Positions 7,581-16,749 of a DNA stretch of 35,994 nt are shown in pieces; the first letter of the stretch is position 1, and each line of letters begins with the position of its first letter. Below the pieces are notes generated by a model. The model was given only the letters and a program-made list of their open reading frames with translations. It did no database searches and was not told where the DNA came from. The DNA lies in assembly GCA_013214205.1 (NCBI GenBank), contig JABSPQ010000133.1:1-35994 (forward strand), written 5' to 3'. Source of the DNA: Flavobacteriales bacterium (GTDB lineage: Bacteria > Bacteroidota > Bacteroidia > DT-38). A program made the position numbers and the translations under genes.

Positions 7581-9710
7581 ATGGCTAATATTGGAACGAA
7601 CGTTACTTTTGAGTTATCAGAAGGAAGATCTGTTAATATAGAGACAGGCAAGTTAGCAAAGCAATCAGATGGTTCTGTTGTTTTGAAGTTAAACAACATG
7701 ATGTTGTTGGCAACAGTTGTAGCAAGCAGAAGACCTTCTGTTATGGACTACTTCCCTCTTTCTGTAGATTACAAAGAAAAATATTCGGCAGCGGGTAAAT
7801 TCCCAGGTGGTTTCTTTAAAAGAGAAGCAAGACCTACAGACAACGAAATTTTAACAAGCAGATTAATAGACAGAGTACTTCGTCCGTTATTCCCTAGCGA
7901 TTTTATGTGCGAAACTCAAGTATTGGTTTCGTTAATATCTTCGGATAAGGATGTAATGCCTGACGCTTTAGCTTGTTTAGCTGCATCTACTGCATTAATG
8001 TGTTCTGATATTCCTTTCTCTGGCCCAGTATCTGAGGTTAGAGTTGGTAGAATTGACGGAAAATTAGTAATTAACCCTTCTGCAACGGATTTAGAGTCTT
8101 CTGACATCGACATGATGATTGGTGGTACTTTAAAAGACATCGTTATGGTTGAAGGTGAAATGGATGAGATTTCTGAAGAAGAAATGCTTGAAGCAATTAG
8201 ATTTGCACACGAAGCAATTAAAATTCAATGTGACATTCAGCTTGAATTAGCTAAAACTGTTGAGAAAGCTAATCCAAAAAGAGATTACGACAAAAGCGAA
8301 ATCGATCAACCATTATTTGATGCAGTTAAAGCAGCTTGTTACGATAAGTGCTATGCAATTGCTAAAGAAGGTTTAGGAAAAGCAGACAGAAGTGTAAAAT
8401 TCGGCGCTGTTAAAGACGATTTTATTGCTAGTCTTTCTGAAGAAGAAGCAGCTGAAAAGAAAAGCCTTATCGGTGAGTACTACCACGATGTTAATAAAGA
8501 TGCAGTAAGAGCAGTAGTTCTTATAGAGCGTACTAGACTTGATGGTAGAAAAACAGACGAAATCAGACCTATTTGGGGAGAAGTTGACTATTTGCCAGGT
8601 GCACATGGTTCAGCAATCTTCACTAGAGGAGAAACTCAAGCATTGGCTAGTGTAACTTTAGGCTCTAAAATGGACGAGCAAATTGTAGACAGCGTAACTT
8701 CATCTAGAAGAGACAAGTTTATGCTTCATTACAACTTCCCTCCTTTCTCTACTGGAGAAGCTAGATTTTTAAGAGGAACTAGTAGAAGAGAAATCGGACA
8801 CGGTAACTTGGCACTTAGAGCACTTAAGAGAATGATTCCAGAAGAGAGCCCATACACAATTAGAATTCTTTCAGATATTCTTGAGTCTAACGGATCATCT
8901 TCAATGGCTACTGTTTGCGCAGGTACAATGTCGTTAATGGATGCAGGTATTCAAATTAAGAAACCAGTTTCTGGTATCGCAATGGGATTAATTAGCGATG
9001 GAAAAGGAAACAATGCTGTTCTTTCTGATATTCTTGGAGACGAAGATCACTTAGGTGATATGGACTTTAAAGTAACTGGTACTGCCGATGGTATTACTGC
9101 TTGCCAGATGGATATTAAGATTGACGGATTGCCTTACGATGTAATGACGGAAGCGTTAATGCAAGCGAAAGCTGGTAGATTACACATACTTGGTGAAATA
9201 GACAAAGTAATCTCTGCACCTAACGGCGAAATTAAAGAACACGCTCCTAGAATCCACAAAATGGAGATTCCTAAGGACATGATTGGAGCAGTAATTGGAC
9301 CTGGCGGAAAGGTTATTCAAGAATTACAAGCTGAAACTGGCGCGACTATTGTAATAGACGAGGTAGATGGTGTTGGTATTGTAGACATCTTTAGTGATGA
9401 TAAAGATTCGTTAGAGGCTGCACTTGCTAAGATCAAATTAATTGTGAGCGTTCCTGAAGTTGGAGAAGTTTACAAAGGAAAAGTAAAATCAATTATGCCT
9501 TACGGTGCGTTTGTTGAGATTCTTCCTGGTAAAGATGGACTTCTTCATATTTCTGAAATAGATCACAAAAGATTGGAAACAGTTGAAAGTGTTTTGAAAG
9601 AAGGAGAAATCATAGAGGTTAAAATAATTGACATCGACGCTAAGTCGGGTAAATTAAAACTATCTAGAAAGGTCTTACTTCCAAAACCAGAGGCAGAAGC
9701 ACAGGTTTAA
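7581..9710 (+). CDS. pnp: Polyribonucleotide nucleotidyltransferase (PNPase)
   Basis: A 709-residue 3'-5' phosphorolytic exoribonuclease. Domains in order: first RNase PH-like domain (about 10-150, with [20 protein letters not shown]), helical linker, second RNase PH domain (about 320-550, with [40 protein letters not shown] and [20 protein letters not shown]), KH domain (about 555-615, [15 protein letters not shown]), and S1 domain (about 628-700, [20 protein letters not shown]). All catalytic segments look intact. It degrades mRNA and matures RNA as a trimer. It follows rpsO and precedes rpoD, an order common in Bacteroidota. Confidence 0.98.
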   Translation: MANIGTNVTFELSEGRSVNIETGKLAKQSDGSVVLKLNNMMLLATVVASRRPSVMDYFPLSVDYKEKYSAAGKFPGGFFKREARPTDNEILTSRLIDRVLRPLFPSDFMCETQVLVSLISSDKDVMPDALACLAASTALMCSDIPFSGPVSEVRVGRIDGKLVINPSATDLESSDIDMMIGGTLKDIVMVEGEMDEISEEEMLEAIRFAHEAIKIQCDIQLELAKTVEKANPKRDYDKSEIDQPLFDAVKAACYDKCYAIAKEGLGKADRSVKFGAVKDDFIASLSEEEAAEKKSLIGEYYHDVNKDAVRAVVLIERTRLDGRKTDEIRPIWGEVDYLPGAHGSAIFTRGETQALASVTLGSKMDEQIVDSVTSSRRDKFMLHYNFPPFSTGEARFLRGTSRREIGHGNLALRALKRMIPEESPYTIRILSDILESNGSSSMATVCAGTMSLMDAGIQIKKPVSGIAMGLISDGKGNNAVLSDILGDEDHLGDMDFKVTGTADGITACQMDIKIDGLPYDVMTEALMQAKAGRLHILGEIDKVISAPNGEIKEHAPRIHKMEIPKDMIGAVIGPGGKVIQELQAETGATIVIDEVDGVGIVDIFSDDKDSLEAALAKIKLIVSVPEVGEVYKGKVKSIMPYGAFVEILPGKDGLLHISEIDHKRLETVESVLKEGEIIEVKIIDIDAKSGKLKLSRKVLLPKPEAEAQV

Positions 9711-9728
9711 TGAAACAAGTGCGTTAAA

Positions 9729-9754
9729 ACGTAACCTTTTAGATTTGGTTACGT
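9729..9754 (+). promoter_or_regulatory. rpoD promoter framed by an inverted repeat
   Basis: The -7 box TAGATTTG (9740-9747) lies in the centre of a perfect 8-base inverted repeat, ACGTAACC (9729-9736) and GGTTACGT (9747-9754), separated by ten bases. The dyad could be an operator or the stem of an RNA hairpin. A related but imperfect arrangement with the same TTTTAGATTTG core occurs at about 13243-13266. Confidence 0.5.
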
Positions 9755-9804
9755 AGTCCCTCCACTGTACTATACAGAAACAACGAAAAAACCCGATACG
9801 GTAA

Positions 9805-10674
9805 ATGAGACAGTTAAAAATAACCAAGCAGATTACAAATAGAGAAACGGCTTCTCTAGACAAGTACTTACAAGAAATTGGAAGGGTTGATTTGATTACA
9901 GCTGAGGAAGAAGTAAAATTAGCTGTACGAATTAAAAAAGGTGATCACGCTGCATTAGAAAAATTAACTAAAGCCAACTTGAGATTCGTTGTTTCTGTTG
10001 CAAAACAATACCAAAACCAAGGTTTATCCCTACCCGATTTAATAAACGAAGGAAACTTAGGCTTAATTAAAGCGGCACAACGTTTTGATGAAACAAGAGG
10101 ATTTAAGTTTATTTCATACGCTGTATGGTGGATTCGTCAGTCTATATTGCAAGCATTAGCTGAGCAAAGTAGAATTGTTCGTCTTCCGTTAAACAAAATT
10201 GGTTCTATCAATAAAATTGGTAAAGCATTCTCTTATTTAGAGCAACAGTTCGAAAGAGAGCCTACACCTAGTGAAATTGCTGAAAAACTAGAGTTGAGCG
10301 AAACAGATATTAAGGAGTCCATGAAAAATGCTGGAAGGCACGTATCAATGGATGCACCATTATCTAACGACGACTCTAGCAGTAGTAACATGTACGAGGT
10401 AATGCCAAGTGCAGATAGTCCAAATCCAGAAGGCGGATTGATCAACGATTCTCTTAGAACGGAAATTGAGCGTGCATTAGGTACACTTACTCCTCGTGAA
10501 GCTGACGTTGTGAGATTGTACTTCGGGCTAAATGGAGAGCATTCTATGACACTTGAAGAGATTGGTGAGAAATTTGACCTGACAAGAGAAAGGGTTCGTC
10601 AGATCAAAGAAAAAGCCATTAGAAGACTGAAACACGTCTCTCGAAACAAAATTTTAAAAACCTATTTAGGTTAA
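9805..10674 (+). CDS. rpoD: Primary RNA polymerase sigma factor (RpoD/SigA, Bacteroidota short form)
   Basis: A 289-residue group 1 sigma-70 lacking region 1.1, the usual Bacteroidota form. Region 1.2 ([15 protein letters not shown]), region 2 with [40 protein letters not shown] and [20 protein letters not shown], region 3 ([20 protein letters not shown]), and region 4 with [15 protein letters not shown] and the helix-turn-helix [20 protein letters not shown] are all present. It directs core polymerase to the TTTG/TAnnTTTG promoters seen in this window. It has its own promoter and a strong terminator. Confidence 0.96.
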   Translation: MRQLKITKQITNRETASLDKYLQEIGRVDLITAEEEVKLAVRIKKGDHAALEKLTKANLRFVVSVAKQYQNQGLSLPDLINEGNLGLIKAAQRFDETRGFKFISYAVWWIRQSILQALAEQSRIVRLPLNKIGSINKIGKAFSYLEQQFEREPTPSEIAEKLELSETDIKESMKNAGRHVSMDAPLSNDDSSSSNMYEVMPSADSPNPEGGLINDSLRTEIERALGTLTPREADVVRLYFGLNGEHSMTLEEIGEKFDLTRERVRQIKEKAIRRLKHVSRNKILKTYLG

Positions 10675-10677
10675 TTT

Positions 10678-10706
10678 AAAAGCCCCGCTCAAACGGGGCT
10701 TTTTTT
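10678..10706 (+). terminator. Rho-independent terminator after rpoD
   Basis: AGCCCCG (10681-10687) and CGGGGCT (10694-10700) form a seven-base GC-rich stem with a six-base loop, followed by a run of seven T. Confidence 0.93.
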
Positions 10707-10751
10707 ATGGATAAAATTTCCTGTTCTGTGCGCTAAGTAAACATTACTTAT

Positions 10752-10759
10752 TAATTTTG
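10752..10759 (+). promoter_or_regulatory. -7 box of rpe
   Basis: TAATTTTG fits the TAnnTTTG consensus 20 bases before the rpe ATG and just after the rpoD terminator. No clear -33 box is seen. Confidence 0.45.
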
Positions 10760-10779
10760 CACCAACTAAAATTATTTTG

Positions 10780-11430
10780 ATGAGCCACTTAATTGCACCT
10801 TCCCTACTTGCTGCAGACTTTGGAAATTTAGAACGTGATTGTGTAATGATTAATGAAAGCCAAGCAGATTGGTTTCACATTGATGTTATGGATGGCCGAT
10901 TTGTTCCCAACATCTCTTTCGGAATGCCTGTTATAAAAGCCATTAACAAAGTGGCTAAAAAAACAATGGATGTTCACTTGATGATTGTGGAGCCAGAAAA
11001 ATACATCAAAGATTTTAAAGAGTGTGGTGCCGATGTGCTTACGGTTCATTACGAAGTATGCAACCACCTACACAGAACCATGCAAGCCATTAAAGACGAA
11101 GATATGATGGCTGGTGTAGCATTAAACCCACACACACCTATAAGCCTTTTAAAAGACTTAATTAATGATATTGACCTAGTTTGTATAATGTCTGTTAACC
11201 CTGGCTTTGGTGGACAGAAATTTATCGAACACACCTACTCTAAAGTAAAAGAGTTAAAAGAACTTATTACAGCTGCCGGTTCCGATTGTAAGATTGAAAT
11301 TGACGGCGGAGTTGTTCAAGACAACGCTCCAAAACTTATTGAAGCTGGTGCAGATGTGCTAGTAGCAGGTAGTTTTGTATTCAATTCAGAAGATCCTATC
11401 AAAACTATTGAGGCGCTTAAGGGGGTTTAA
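10780..11430 (+). CDS. rpe: Ribulose-phosphate 3-epimerase
   Basis: A 216-residue TIM-barrel enzyme interconverting D-ribulose 5-phosphate and D-xylulose 5-phosphate in the pentose phosphate pathway. Motifs: LIAPSLLAADFGNLERD with the substrate serine, WFHIDVMDGRFVPNISFG with the metal-binding HID and catalytic Asp, MDVHLMIVEPEKYI with its HL metal ligand, VNPGFGGQKFIEHTYSKV, and IEIDGGVVQDNAPKLIEAGA with the second catalytic Asp. The ATG at 10780 is chosen over the preceding TTG because it gives the standard N-terminus MSHLIAPS. Confidence 0.97.
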   Translation: MSHLIAPSLLAADFGNLERDCVMINESQADWFHIDVMDGRFVPNISFGMPVIKAINKVAKKTMDVHLMIVEPEKYIKDFKECGADVLTVHYEVCNHLHRTMQAIKDEDMMAGVALNPHTPISLLKDLINDIDLVCIMSVNPGFGGQKFIEHTYSKVKELKELITAAGSDCKIEIDGGVVQDNAPKLIEAGADVLVAGSFVFNSEDPIKTIEALKGV

Positions 11431-11585
11431 GTTTACACATACCTTTTCAGGAATTAGTTAATGGCATTGCCATTGCATTAATATTGGGCACAATTCCTAC
11501 CGTTTAAAATAAAACAAAAAGGTATTTCTTTGTATTATATATCGCCACAATGTTTGAGAGGCGTCTACACAAATAAATTGAATTA

Positions 11586-11825
11586 ATGGCACAACATGTT
11601 AAGCTAATCTGGGACCTCCGTGGCCCCGACGCCAAACCTATGGCAGAGCACCACTGCATACACCTTAAAGAATACATTGCCCGAGAAAAGCTAGAGTTAA
11701 TAGAATCTGGTGTGAAAGAGCTTACCAGCATGCACAGTATTGCATATCTCGTTATTACAGAAAAAGACATGATCCAAGTACGCGACGCATTGAAGCCACA
11801 TCGAGGAGAAGTAGTTGAATCTTAG
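11586..11825 (+). CDS. Small conserved-looking protein of unknown function
   Basis: 79 residues, no signal peptide or membrane span. The sequence begins MAQHVKLIWDLRGPDAKPMA and has His and Cys residues clustered in EHHCIHLKEYIAREKL, then an alpha/beta C-terminus (SIAYLVITEKDMIQVRDALK). Balanced composition and a clean ATG suggest a real soluble protein. I do not recognise the family. The 155-base gap after rpe has a short hairpin (ATGGCA/TGCCAT at about 11461) but no T run. Confidence 0.65.
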   Translation: MAQHVKLIWDLRGPDAKPMAEHHCIHLKEYIAREKLELIESGVKELTSMHSIAYLVITEKDMIQVRDALKPHRGEVVES

Positions 11826-11939
11826 CAATAAATTAATTATTTATACCTCATGGAAATAAAATATTTATAACTTGTCATAAATGACTTTTCAGAAAAGCAC
11901 AATCTGAGGCAAAAAGCACAAAACGCTTGTAAAGTTTCA

Positions 11940-12179
11940 ATGGAGAACTGCTTAAAAGCAAATCCTGAACAGGGTCATCCACTTAATGAAACGAAGATTA
12001 TTTTCAGCAATCAGAAGTTTGTGTTTAATCATGATTTTCAACCTACCCCATTCATACAAACAGAACTTAGCCTGTATGAGTTAGAAGCAGATGAAAACTT
12101 ACCAAGGTTTGGCTATTTCATTCTAGACGTAGACCTTGATGGAAATCATCTTGATGCTTGGTTGGTGCATACAGATTAA
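11940..12179 (+). CDS. Small hypothetical protein
   Basis: 79 residues, acidic, without signal peptide or membrane span. The second half (FQPTPFIQTELSLYELEADE then FGYFILDVDLDGNHLDAWLV) looks like a beta-rich domain ending in a hydrophobic strand. No family recognised. It stands between two unrelated small genes on the same strand, about 115 bases from each. The real start could also be further in, since no clear ribosome-binding site is visible. Confidence 0.5.
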   Translation: MENCLKANPEQGHPLNETKIIFSNQKFVFNHDFQPTPFIQTELSLYELEADENLPRFGYFILDVDLDGNHLDAWLVHTD

Positions 12180-12286
12180 ATCTATAGTTTTCATCCACAA
12201 ATCATGCTTAAAACAAATAAACCGATAAAAACTACAATTTAATCCACGGCTGTATTATTTTTAAGGCTAATAAAAACCAAATAATA

Positions 12287-12820
12287 ATGAAGACACTAAA
12301 ACTAATAGGACTATTTATTCTAGCAATTTCCATTACCGTTTCGGGCCAAACAAACAATGTTCCTGCAGGATGGGAATCGCTTATTAAAGATGATTTCTCG
12401 ATTAGCCATCCCGCCGAATGGGAGTTAGACGCTCCGGGACAGATGGGTACCACTTTTTTGATATTCACACCTCTATCCTCATCAGAAGACTTATTTAGAG
12501 ATAACTTAAACTTACTTGTTCAAGATTTATCAGATTATGATTTAGATTTGAAAGCATATACAGAATTGTCTTTAAATCAGATTAAGACCATAATGGCAGA
12601 CGTTAAAATAATTGAAAGCAACACGCTTAAAGCAAACGATAGGGATTACCATAAATTAATTTACACAGCTAAGCAAGGAGATTATAATCTTAAATTTGAG
12701 CAACGCTGGTGGGTAGTAGGTAAAACGGCATATGTTTTAACCTTTACTTGCGAAGAAGACCAATTCGATAATTTTAATGTTGCTGGAGCAAAGGTGCTTG
12801 ATAGTTTTCGTATAAACTAA
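12287..12820 (+). CDS. Secreted PsbP-like/DUF1795-type protein
   Basis: 177 residues with a cleavable signal peptide (LKLIGLFILAISITVSGQ, cut near residue 21). The mature part begins VPAGWESLIKDDFSISHPAE and has the pattern of PsbP-related domains: an aromatic-Pro stretch after a Tyr/Phe-Ser strand, a central helix (AYTELSLNQIKTIMADVKII), and a C-terminal strand-helix with AYVLTFTCEEDQFDNF and AGAKVLDSFRI. Such proteins are exported and mostly of unknown role. The family call is by pattern only. It is followed after 80 bases by another small secreted protein. Confidence 0.65.
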   Translation: MKTLKLIGLFILAISITVSGQTNNVPAGWESLIKDDFSISHPAEWELDAPGQMGTTFLIFTPLSSSEDLFRDNLNLLVQDLSDYDLDLKAYTELSLNQIKTIMADVKIIESNTLKANDRDYHKLIYTAKQGDYNLKFEQRWWVVGKTAYVLTFTCEEDQFDNFNVAGAKVLDSFRIN

Positions 12821-12900
12821 ACGTCTCCTTTTTTCAAGCTTGGATCGCAAACCTAGCTCTGCTTTCGCATTAGTTTAGCAGGATAAATTAATCTAGAGAG

Positions 12901-13227
12901 ATGATAAGAAAAGCCTCGTACCTTATAAGTGTCCTGCTCTTTTTTTCGATAACCACTTATTGTCAAAGCGAGCAAGAAATAGTAGTTGCATTGCTGGCAA
13001 ACGATAACATTGCAGACGTAAATATAGCCGATCAAGATGCTTTTATTACCGCTATTGGGCAGGTAACCGAACTTGTAAAAACTGAATTTGCCAGTATTCC
13101 TGAAACTCAAAAAATTGCATTGTTATTAACGGTGCACAAAACAGGAAATCCGTCCTACGAGTTCTACTCCAATCCAGCCATTAACGAAAAAGACAAGAAC
13201 AACTTCTTAAACAAATTAGAAGCTTAA
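12901..13227 (+). CDS. Small secreted protein of unknown function
   Basis: 108 residues with an N-terminal signal peptide (MIRKASYLISVLLFFSITTY, cleavage near CQS). The mature part is mostly helical (ADQDAFITAIGQVTELVKTE, PETQKIALLLTVHKTGNPSY). It has the same strand and kind as the preceding secreted protein, so the two may be expressed together. No family recognised. It is convergent with the AIM24 operon. Confidence 0.6.
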   Translation: MIRKASYLISVLLFFSITTYCQSEQEIVVALLANDNIADVNIADQDAFITAIGQVTELVKTEFASIPETQKIALLLTVHKTGNPSYEFYSNPAINEKDKNNFLNKLEA

Positions 13228-13330
13228 ATTCAAGTAATAAATGTAACTTTTAGATTTGCTACGTTAGGTATAAATTATCGAAACTTGTTATAAAAGATCA
13301 CAATACTACATCTCCACCTTTCTGTTTTTC

Positions 13331-13999
13331 TTACCCTTTATTCTTAGCAGGTCGGAATGGGAATACCCAGCTCAACAAAGGCTGCACCTTTCTCGTTTGA
13401 ATCCAAACTTTACCAGAGCCTGAGAATTTACAAACCAAACCTTCGCCAGATAAAAACATCGACTTGTAGCCACCAAACTTAGTAACCTTATATTCCAATC
13501 CATCCGTAAAAGCTACAACGTGACCTGTGTCTACTACATAATCCTTCTCAACATCAATCTCCACAATACCGCCATAGCTATTAAACCATAAATCGCCACT
13601 GCCCGAACACTTAATCAAGAATAAACCTTCGCCACTAAAAAATCCTTTAAAACCTTGCCATTTAGAATCTAAATCTACATCCATAGTAGAAGCCAAATAA
13701 CCCGAACTTTGCAAAAAAACAGTTCCACCTTCCAATTTATGATGACATAAATCGCCGGGTGAATTTGGCGCTATTTTAATTTCTCCTTTTCCGTTTTCGG
13801 CTGTAAACTCATTAATAAACAACGATTCACCAGATAACCATCTGCTGATCCCACCCTTCATTTTTGTTTTCATATTCAAGTTGGTATCCATTGATGCCAT
13901 TGCCGATGCTTCCACCTTTAAGGTTTCTCCAGAGTTGATATTAACCGTTAACAGGCTATAATCTGGCTGTCCTTCTATATTAAAATCCATTGTGCTCAT
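13331..13999 (-). CDS. AIM24-family protein (third of three)
   Basis: 222 residues of the AIM24/TIGR00266 fold, a repeated beta-sandwich. Characteristic stretches: SGETLKVEASAMASMDTNLN (the family's GE..xxExGaMxxM pattern), RWLSGESLFINEFTAENGKG, SPGDLCHHKLEGGTVFLQSS, FKGFFSGEGLFLIKCSGSGD and KSMFLSGEGLVCKFSGSGKV. It is the last gene of a four-gene minus-strand operon, two bases after its paralogue. An internal ATG three codons in (MDFNIEGQPDY) may be the true start. The family's biochemical role in bacteria is not established. Confidence 0.88.
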   Translation of the reverse strand: MSTMDFNIEGQPDYSLLTVNINSGETLKVEASAMASMDTNLNMKTKMKGGISRWLSGESLFINEFTAENGKGEIKIAPNSPGDLCHHKLEGGTVFLQSSGYLASTMDVDLDSKWQGFKGFFSGEGLFLIKCSGSGDLWFNSYGGIVEIDVEKDYVVDTGHVVAFTDGLEYKVTKFGGYKSMFLSGEGLVCKFSGSGKVWIQTRKVQPLLSWVFPFRPAKNKG

Positions 14000-14001
14000 T
14001 A

Positions 14002-14679
14002 CTATCTTGGTTTTAATTTTGGCCCTATTGCAGCACCAAATGAATTCATATTATGCGACTGACACCAAACGGTTCCTTTGCCTTTAAACTTACAAACTAG
14101 CCCCTCGCCTCCTAAAATAGAAAAGAACCAGCTACTACCCGCTTTCGTTACAGAAAAATCTAACGTTTCGTTAAACGCTACAATATGACCACTATCAACA
14201 ATGTATTCCCCATCTATTTCTACAGGATAAATTGCTCCAAAAGCATTCACAATTACTTTTCCCGATCCATTTAGATTCAACCAAAATGCGCTCTCGCCCG
14301 AAAAGAAAGACTTAAAACCTTGCCAGCTAAAATCTACTTCCACATCTTTCCCTGAGGCCACATAAGATCCAGCTTGAACGATTAATCCGTCGCCTTGAAG
14401 TTCGTGTACAAACATATCGCCAGGCAAAGTAGCACTTAGCCATACCGTTCCGCCCGATTCCTTAGCTGTATAATGATTCATAAAAAAGCTTTCTCCAGAA
14501 AGAACCCTTTTCATAGCCTTTAGAATTCCACCCTTGTTTTTTTTATGAGTAGTAGTTTCTATTTCCAAATCAGCGCTCATGGCAATCATAGATCCACCTT
14601 CGGCCGTCATTGTTTCGCCAGCAGCCAATTCAACCTTCGCAGCCGAACTCCCTGGTCCCATTATAATTTCTACCACCAT
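14002..14679 (-). CDS. AIM24-family protein (second of three)
   Basis: 225 residues with the same AIM24 pattern: GETMTAEGGSMIAMSADLEI, KRVLSGESFFMNHYTAKESG, LPGDMFVHELQGDGLIVQAG, FKSFFSGESAFWLNLNGSGK and GGEGLVCKFKGKGTVWCQSH. Its start overlaps the end of the preceding paralogue by ten bases, so the two are translationally coupled. The three paralogues differ substantially in sequence, suggesting an old triplication with separate roles, perhaps as subunits of one hetero-oligomer (inference). No signal peptide or membrane span. Confidence 0.88.
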   Translation of the reverse strand: MVVEIIMGPGSSAAKVELAAGETMTAEGGSMIAMSADLEIETTTHKKNKGGILKAMKRVLSGESFFMNHYTAKESGGTVWLSATLPGDMFVHELQGDGLIVQAGSYVASGKDVEVDFSWQGFKSFFSGESAFWLNLNGSGKVIVNAFGAIYPVEIDGEYIVDSGHIVAFNETLDFSVTKAGSSWFFSILGGEGLVCKFKGKGTVWCQSHNMNSFGAAIGPKLKPR

Positions 14680-15338
14680 CTTAAATGACTATTTATGAAT
14701 GATTTAAATCCGTCTAAACTTCTTGATTGTAAATAAATTGTTCCTGTTCCTTCTACCCTAGTTACAAGGCCTTCACCACTGGTAATGCTCGAAATTAAAC
14801 CACCAGCAAGTTGAGTTTTTAGTTTCATGTTCGGTTGGTATCCTACAAGGTGACTTGTATCAACAATGTATTCTCCCGAAACTTCCTTCTCTATAATAGC
14901 ACCATAAGCGCCAAAAAGAATCTGTCCGGTTCCCGAAACAACCAACTTAAACAAACCTTCTCTTCCGATAAACGAACCAAGACCAGCATACTTTAAACCC
15001 AACTTAACTCCTGGTGTAGATGCGATATATGCGCCAGGTTGAAAGCAATATTCTTCGCCTGTTAAATCAAGCAAAACCATATCTCCAGGTGTAGCTTGCG
15101 TTATCGTTAACGACTTTGTATCCGTGCCTTCGTTAGAGAAGTCGTTTATAAAGAGACTCTCGCCACCTAAATATTTTCTTAACAATCCTTTGATGAGTCC
15201 GCCGTTTAATCTGGCTTTAACCTCCAAATCGGCCGACATACTCGCCATTGCATCCGATTCCGTAGTAATCTGTTCGCCAGGCTCTAGCGTTACTTCGGCA
15301 TAGGCAAAGGCGGGTTTTCCTTTAATTTCAATTTTCAT
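14670..15338 (-). CDS. AIM24-family protein (first of three)
   Basis: 222 residues. Pattern segments: EPGEQITTESDAMASMSADL, RKYLGGESLFINDFSNEGTD, TPGDMVLLDLTGEEYCFQPG, LGSFIGREGLFKLVVSGTGQ and TSGEGLVTRVEGTGTIYLQS. It overlaps the M48 protease gene by 11 bases and the next AIM24 gene by 10, so the set is a single operon. In this copy IGREGLF replaces the FSGEG motif found in the other two. No export signal is seen, so it probably acts in the cytoplasm or at the inner face of the membrane. Confidence 0.88.
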   Translation of the reverse strand: MKIEIKGKPAFAYAEVTLEPGEQITTESDAMASMSADLEVKARLNGGLIKGLLRKYLGGESLFINDFSNEGTDTKSLTITQATPGDMVLLDLTGEEYCFQPGAYIASTPGVKLGLKYAGLGSFIGREGLFKLVVSGTGQILFGAYGAIIEKEVSGEYIVDTSHLVGYQPNMKLKTQLAGGLISSITSGEGLVTRVEGTGTIYLQSRSLDGFKSFINSHLRWW

Positions 15339-16476
15339 ATGCTGTGTTGATTATTGCTTGTAAATTAGACTTAAATAATTTAAAGTCAGACTTTATCACC
15401 ATAAAATCATGGTGCTTATTAACTGCTTCCCATTTCTCTTGTAAAATTTCAATTCTAACATCAGTTGCCGGATGTGTACTTACAAATTCCATCAATTCGC
15501 TCGTAGTACTTTCTTCTTCGTCCTCGTCGTCCGAAGCATGTTCGGCCTCTAGTTTTTCAAAAAAACGAATCATACCAGACGGATCAATATTCGCTTTAAT
15601 TAAATACTCCCAACCTTGCTCATCCGATTCCAATTCAAACTCTCTGCTATACATCAACGTCTCTAATTGTCCGCCATATTCGATAAGTGTTTCTAATAAA
15701 GCCGACACATCACCGAGTACAACCGAAACAATAAAAAACATGCCCACCCTATTCAGAATTCCGCGAACATGATGCCTTTTGGTAACGTGAGAAATTTCGT
15801 GGCCCAGCACCCCAAGTACCTCTTCCCAATCATCCGCCGCTTCAATAAGTCCGCTATGGATTACAATGTGGCCGCCGGGTAAAGCGTAAGCATTCAAAGT
15901 GGCATCCTCAACCAAATAAAACTGAAACTGAAAAGCTGTATCAGTTACTTGATCAACCAGCGGCTGAACCACCTCTTCCAATTCTGCCAGTAAGGTTGAA
16001 TCTTCAATCATTACTTTTCCTTCTACAGCCAAATCAAAAAGTTGATCGCCAAGTTGTTTTTCGTACCGAACAGGAACGCTTTCGGCAGCAAGTTTAACCA
16101 ACGTCGAATTATATTGTACAAAGGCATAAACGCCTCCAATAATTAAAGCCAAGCCTACTAAAATTATAGCTAGGTTATTCTTTTTATGTTCGGAGTTTTG
16201 GTGGCTTACTTTTTTTGCCGACTCGCTAAACTGAAAACTTGGGTGCTTTAAAATATTTTTATCCGTGGTGTAAACAGCATATCGATCGTCGTTTTTCTTT
16301 TTAAAGTAAATCAAACGATTGTTGGCCCCTCCCATCGAAATATCTAAACTAGCAATGCTCCAACTAAACTTTTGGTCCTCAATTTCAAACTGAAACAGAC
16401 TATCAGTAACAGTAATTTCAACCGCTGCCCTACCATTTGGCAAATCATCGCTAATTACTATTCCTTGGTAATTCAT
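15328..16476 (-). CDS. Membrane-anchored M48-family zinc metalloprotease
   Basis: 382 residues. The N-terminal 85 or so form a small beta domain (FSWSIASLDISMGGANNRLI) found ahead of some M48 peptidases, followed by one membrane span (about 101-120, LAIILVGLALIIGGVYAFVQ) and a peptidase domain. Zinc site: H226-E-I-S-H230 in LGVLGHEISHVTKRH, with the downstream Glu ligand in SREFELESDEQGWEYLIK. NAYALPGGHIVIHSGLI (about 195-211) is the M48 substrate-strand signature. It is the first gene of an operon with three AIM24 paralogues, suggesting it processes or is regulated by them (inference). The peptidase part probably faces the periplasm. Confidence 0.9.
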   Translation of the reverse strand: MNYQGIVISDDLPNGRAAVEITVTDSLFQFEIEDQKFSWSIASLDISMGGANNRLIYFKKKNDDRYAVYTTDKNILKHPSFQFSESAKKVSHQNSEHKKNNLAIILVGLALIIGGVYAFVQYNSTLVKLAAESVPVRYEKQLGDQLFDLAVEGKVMIEDSTLLAELEEVVQPLVDQVTDTAFQFQFYLVEDATLNAYALPGGHIVIHSGLIEAADDWEEVLGVLGHEISHVTKRHHVRGILNRVGMFFIVSVVLGDVSALLETLIEYGGQLETLMYSREFELESDEQGWEYLIKANIDPSGMIRFFEKLEAEHASDDEDEEESTTSELMEFVSTHPATDVRIEILQEKWEAVNKHHDFMVIKSDFKLFKSNLQAIINTAYEN

Positions 16477-16749
16477 GTATTAATTGGGCTTGTTAGGTTA
16501 AAAGGTGATTGGTTTGTGTTGCGAAAGATATATAATTAATCAAAAAGATCGACAATTATCCTGCTTTCAAAATCTCCATACAAATTCAAATCATTTTATT
16601 CCTTAATTTAAAGCAATCAAAAGAAAGTAAACCAATTAGAACAGCAACAGAAACGAGCAAATTATGATCCGATTATTTAGCAAACTATTTATTCGAATAG
16701 AATTAGTAAGCACTTATAACTATATAAAGAAGGATTAATCTTTTAGATA

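Noticed and set aside
11461-11520. Terminator after rpe
   Set aside because: A short ATGGCA/TGCCAT hairpin exists but no T run follows it.
15344-15772. Serine-rich plus-strand frame of 142 codons
   Set aside because: Lies opposite the acidic, Asp/Glu-rich part of the M48 protease, which explains the serine runs.
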